64,000 bases of DNA from Thermoanaerobacter sp. A7A (lineage in GTDB: Bacteria > Bacillota > Thermoanaerobacteria > Thermoanaerobacterales > Thermoanaerobacteraceae), in the NCBI RefSeq assembly GCF_000445185.1, contig NZ_AVAF01000171.1, forward strand, positions 36,870 through 100,869, read 5' to 3'. Of this stretch, positions 61,453 to 64,000 are shown one piece after another. The notes below the pieces were generated by a model. It did not search any database and was not told the DNA's origin. It worked only from the letters and a program-made list of their open reading frames with translations. Position 1 is the stretch's first letter. Each line of letters begins with the position of its first letter. Made by a program: the position numbers and the translations under genes.

Positions 61453-61481
61453 TTGACATACTATTATGAGAAGAGTACAAT
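61453..61481 (+). promoter_or_regulatory. Promoter of the MarR-exporter operon
   Basis: TTGACA at 61453-61458, 17-bp spacer, TACAAT at 61476-61481: near-perfect sigma-A promoter. Confidence 0.85.
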
Positions 61482-61530
61482 ATATTTTGTATCAGAAATA
61501 TTTGAATACAAAATATTCGCATGCGAAATA
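61482..61530 (+). promoter_or_regulatory. MarR-type operators
   Basis: Two palindromes just downstream of the -10: ATATTTTGTAT (61482-61492) with ATACAAAATAT (61506-61516), and TTCGCATGCGAA (61516-61527), the latter of the TTCG-AT-CGAA form bound by MarR-family repressors of drug exporters. They cover the transcription start, consistent with repression. Confidence 0.65.
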
Positions 61531-61551
61531 ATTTAAAATGCGGTGGTGAAA

Positions 61552-61995
61552 ATGGAAGAGATAAACAACGGATTGAAAATACTTAAGCTTTTAAAACAAA
61601 TAATGAATATTATAAAGCATTCTATGAAATACGAGTGCAAAGATTTTGACATTACAGGACCACAAGGAATGCTTATGGGCATTTTAGCCCGTTATGGTGA
61701 AATGAAAGTAAGTGACTTAAGTCAGAGATTAGGGCTTTCCAATAGCACTGTTTCTGGCATTATTGACAGATTAAAAAAGCAAGGCTTGGTAGAGAGGACG
61801 AGAAGCACTGAAGATAGAAGAGTTGTTTATGTCAGTGTGACTCCTAAGTTTAAAGATACTTTTCAAAAACATTTCAAAGAAGCTGAAGAGAAGTTTGAAA
61901 AATTAATAAGTAGAACAAGCCCACAAGACCTTAATAAAATAATTGAAGGATTAGAAGCACTGAAAAAAATATTGGAAAAACAACATGATTTATAG
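61552..61995 (+). CDS. MarR-family transcriptional regulator
   Basis: Winged-helix regulator of about 147 aa. DNA-binding part (about 40-105) contains MKVSDLSQRLGLSNSTVSGIIDRLKKQGLVERTRSTEDRRVVYV. Start taken as ATG 61552 with GGTGGTG close upstream; GTG 61543 is possible. It is first in an operon with a multidrug-type ABC exporter and probably represses it through the operators above. Confidence 0.92.
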   Translation: MEEINNGLKILKLLKQIMNIIKHSMKYECKDFDITGPQGMLMGILARYGEMKVSDLSQRLGLSNSTVSGIIDRLKKQGLVERTRSTEDRRVVYVSVTPKFKDTFQKHFKEAEEKFEKLISRTSPQDLNKIIEGLEALKKILEKQHDL

Positions 61996-62105
61996 TGAGG
62001 AAGTATAACAAAATTAAGTAAATAAGTTGAGGAAGTAGAAATTTAAAAAGAAGTAGTTCTCACAAAAGAAATCGAGGCAAATTTTTAGGAGGAGAAGGTG
62101 TTGGT

Positions 62106-64000
62106 ATGGTAAAACTGGCGAAATATTTAAAACCCTATATTCTGTTGATTTTTTTAGCAGTGTTCTTTATATTTGTTCAAGCAATGAGTGATTTGTCATT
62201 GCCTGACTATATGTCCAAGATAGTTAACAATGGAATACAGCAAGGTGGCATAGTAAATGCAGTTCCTGAGGCTATAAGGAAAAGCGAAATGGATAAACTT
62301 TTGCTATTTGTTACACCTGAAGAAAAGGAAGAGATTTTAAAAGATTATACATTAGTAGACAAATCCAGTCCTGATTATGATAAATATGTAAAAAAATATC
62401 CTATTCTTTCAAAAGAGCCTGTATATGTCCTTAAAAGCGTAGATAAATCAGAAATTGACAAAATAAATTTACCTATGGGGAAAGCCTTTTTAGCTGTTAC
62501 AGGTGTGGAAAAAGCTAAAGCCAGTGCAAAAAACGGAAGTATAGAATTTAATGGAAAGAAAATACCGGCAAATGTAGACCTCTTTGCTATGATCTCTCAA
62601 CTGCCAGAAGAGCAACTTATTCAAATAAGAGATGAAATGAACAAAAAGTTTGCTTCTTTAGGTGACAATATGGTTATACAAGCTGCAACAATGGCTGTAA
62701 AAGAAGAATACAAGGCAATTGGCATAAATACAGACAAAATTCAAACTGATTACATTCTTCATACTGGCCTTATAATGCTATTGATAACTGGACTGAGTGC
62801 ATTAAGCACTATTATGGTAGCATTTTTTGCATCAAAAGTGGCAGCTGGAGTAGCGAGAGATTTGAGAAGAGATTTATTTGCAAGAGTAGAGAGCTTCTCT
62901 AATGCTGAATTTGACAAATTTTCTACGGCTTCTTTGATAACAAGAACTACAAATGATATTACACAAATACAAATGCTTCTTGTAATTATGGTAAGATTGG
63001 TGTTTTATGCGCCTATAATGGGTATAGGTGGTGTATTTAGAGCACTTAGCAAAAGTGTTTCAATGTCTTGGATTATAGCTTTAGCAGTAATAGTACTTTT
63101 AGGTATAATATCAGCATTGTACTCCATTGCGATGCCCAAGTTTATGCTAATGCAAAAATTGATTGATAGATTAAACTTAGTTACTCGTGAAAATTTGTCA
63201 GGAATAATGGTGGTAAGAGCTTTTAATAATCAAAAATTTGAAGAAGAGCGCTTTGACAAAGCTAATCAAGATATTACAAAAGTAGGGCTTTTTGTAAATC
63301 GTGCTATGGCATTTATATTTCCATCTATGATGCTTGTGATGAATGGAATTACTCTTTTGATAGTATGGGTAGGAGCTCACCAAATCCAAAATTCCAGCAT
63401 GCAAGTTGGAGACATGATGGCATTTATGCAATACGCTATACAGATTATCTTTGCATTTTTGATGTTCTCAATGCTGTTTATAATGATACCAAGAGCATCA
63501 GTATCGGCAGAGCGTATTGCTGAGGTTTTGGCTACAGAGCCTTCTATAAAAGACCCAGAAAATCCAAAACAATTTAATGAAAATATGGCTGGAACTGTAG
63601 AATTTAGGAATGTATCTTTTAAATATCCAGGTGCTGAAGAGTACGCTTTAAAGGATATAAACTTCAAGATTTTGCCAGGGCAGACAGTAGGCATAATAGG
63701 AAGAACAGGTTCTGGAAAGAGTACCTTAGTGAATTTGATCTTGAGATTTTACGATGTGACAGAAGGACAGGTTTTGGTTGATGGTGTAGATGTAAGAGAG
63801 GTAAAACAGGAAGACCTGCGTCGCAGAATAGGATATGTACCCCAAAAGAGCTGGCTTTTCAGCGGTACAATTAAATCAAATTTGAAATATGGAAATGACC
63901 AGGCTACTGATGAAGAAGTAAGAGAAGCAGCAGAAATTGCACAAGCAATGGAATTTATAAATAAGCTAATTGCGATGTTTGAAACCGAAGTAACAACAAT
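62106..64000 (+). CDS. ABC exporter with large extracytoplasmic insertion (3' end outside window)
   Basis: A frame open from ATG 62106 (SD GGAGGAGAAGG) to the window end, 631 codons. TM1 is at about residues 12-30 and TM2 at about 217-245, separated by an unusually long hydrophilic segment. TM3-6 follow, then the ATPase domain with Walker A IIGRTGSGKSTLVNLIL and the Q-loop GYVPQKSWLFSGT. It is a half-transporter of the MDR type, probably working with a second half encoded beyond the window. Substrate unknown. Confidence 0.88.
   Translation, partial: MVKLAKYLKPYILLIFLAVFFIFVQAMSDLSLPDYMSKIVNNGIQQGGIVNAVPEAIRKSEMDKLLLFVTPEEKEEILKDYTLVDKSSPDYDKYVKKYPILSKEPVYVLKSVDKSEIDKINLPMGKAFLAVTGVEKAKASAKNGSIEFNGKKIPANVDLFAMISQLPEEQLIQIRDEMNKKFASLGDNMVIQAATMAVKEEYKAIGINTDKIQTDYILHTGLIMLLITGLSALSTIMVAFFASKVAAGVARDLRRDLFARVESFSNAEFDKFSTASLITRTTNDITQIQMLLVIMVRLVFYAPIMGIGGVFRALSKSVSMSWIIALAVIVLLGIISALYSIAMPKFMLMQKLIDRLNLVTRENLSGIMVVRAFNNQKFEEERFDKANQDITKVGLFVNRAMAFIFPSMMLVMNGITLLIVWVGAHQIQNSSMQVGDMMAFMQYAIQIIFAFLMFSMLFIMIPRASVSAERIAEVLATEPSIKDPENPKQFNENMAGTVEFRNVSFKYPGAEEYALKDINFKILPGQTVGIIGRTGSGKSTLVNLILRFYDVTEGQVLVDGVDVREVKQEDLRRRIGYVPQKSWLFSGTIKSNLKYGNDQATDEEVREAAEIAQAMEFINKLIAMFETEVTT

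Overview
This is a 64-kb stretch of low-GC chromosome from an anaerobic, endospore-forming, ethanol-producing Firmicute. Gene content (AdhE, SLH surface protein, fructose PTS, SpoVG/SpoVT/SpoIIR/YabG/SipL/SleB/YpeB, GerA operon, SASP), frequent TTG/GTG starts and strong GGAGG ribosome sites point to Thermoanaerobacter or a close relative. That assignment comes from recognising gene families and order, not from a database search. No rRNA, tRNA, CRISPR array or intact insertion sequence was seen.

Layout. 1-3.5 kb: end of a DUF4127 protein, then a large SLH surface protein that carries an in-frame foreign domain bounded by 34-bp direct repeats. 3.6-7.2 kb: fruR-fruK-EIIA-EIIBC fructose operon. 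7.2-12.3 kb: gene remnant, RHH/PIN toxin-antitoxin pair, Hsp20, CPBP protease, LacI regulator and murC. 12.4-30.2 kb: a housekeeping/sporulation block resembling the Bacillus yabG-veg-ispE-purR-spoVG-glmU-prs-pth-mfd-spoVT region, but with the yabG-veg-sipL-ispE part placed after spoVT. A two-component system plus htrA is inserted between prs and pth. 30.2-38.9 kb: GntR regulator, nucleotidyltransferase, gerA-type germination operon, spoIIR, sleB-ypeB and a SASP. 38.9-42.9 kb: ddl, DUF1934, argS and a metallo-hydrolase. 42.9-43.3 kb: an unassigned, highly structured RNA candidate of about 365 nt closed by a 17-bp helix. 43.3-46.9 kb: palindromic element, transposase remnant, pabA-pabB-pabC and an FMN-binding-domain fragment, which looks like an acquired island. 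47-54 kb: MFS transporter and a minus-strand oppA-B-C-D-F peptide importer. 54.4-64 kb: TIM-barrel protein, Fe-S aldo/keto reductase, a 33-aa membrane peptide, NlpC/P60 hydrolase, adhE with a Rex-type operator, ogt, and a MarR regulator followed by an ABC exporter that runs off the window.

How it works together. Promoters matching sporulation sigma-factor consensus sit in front of the expected genes: sigma-H at spoVG, sigma-F at spoIIR, sigma-G-like at spoVT and sigma-K at yabG. The block therefore looks like a functioning sporulation/germination programme interleaved with growth genes. Fermentation (AdhE under redox control), fructose and peptide uptake, and envelope stress (response regulator, HtrA, possible small RNA) make up the physiology. 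The observations most worth a second look are the 42.9-kb structured RNA, the domain insertion in the SLH protein, the pair of promoters with identical response-regulator-box spacing around a possible small RNA, and the small PrsW-like membrane protein between pth and mfd.
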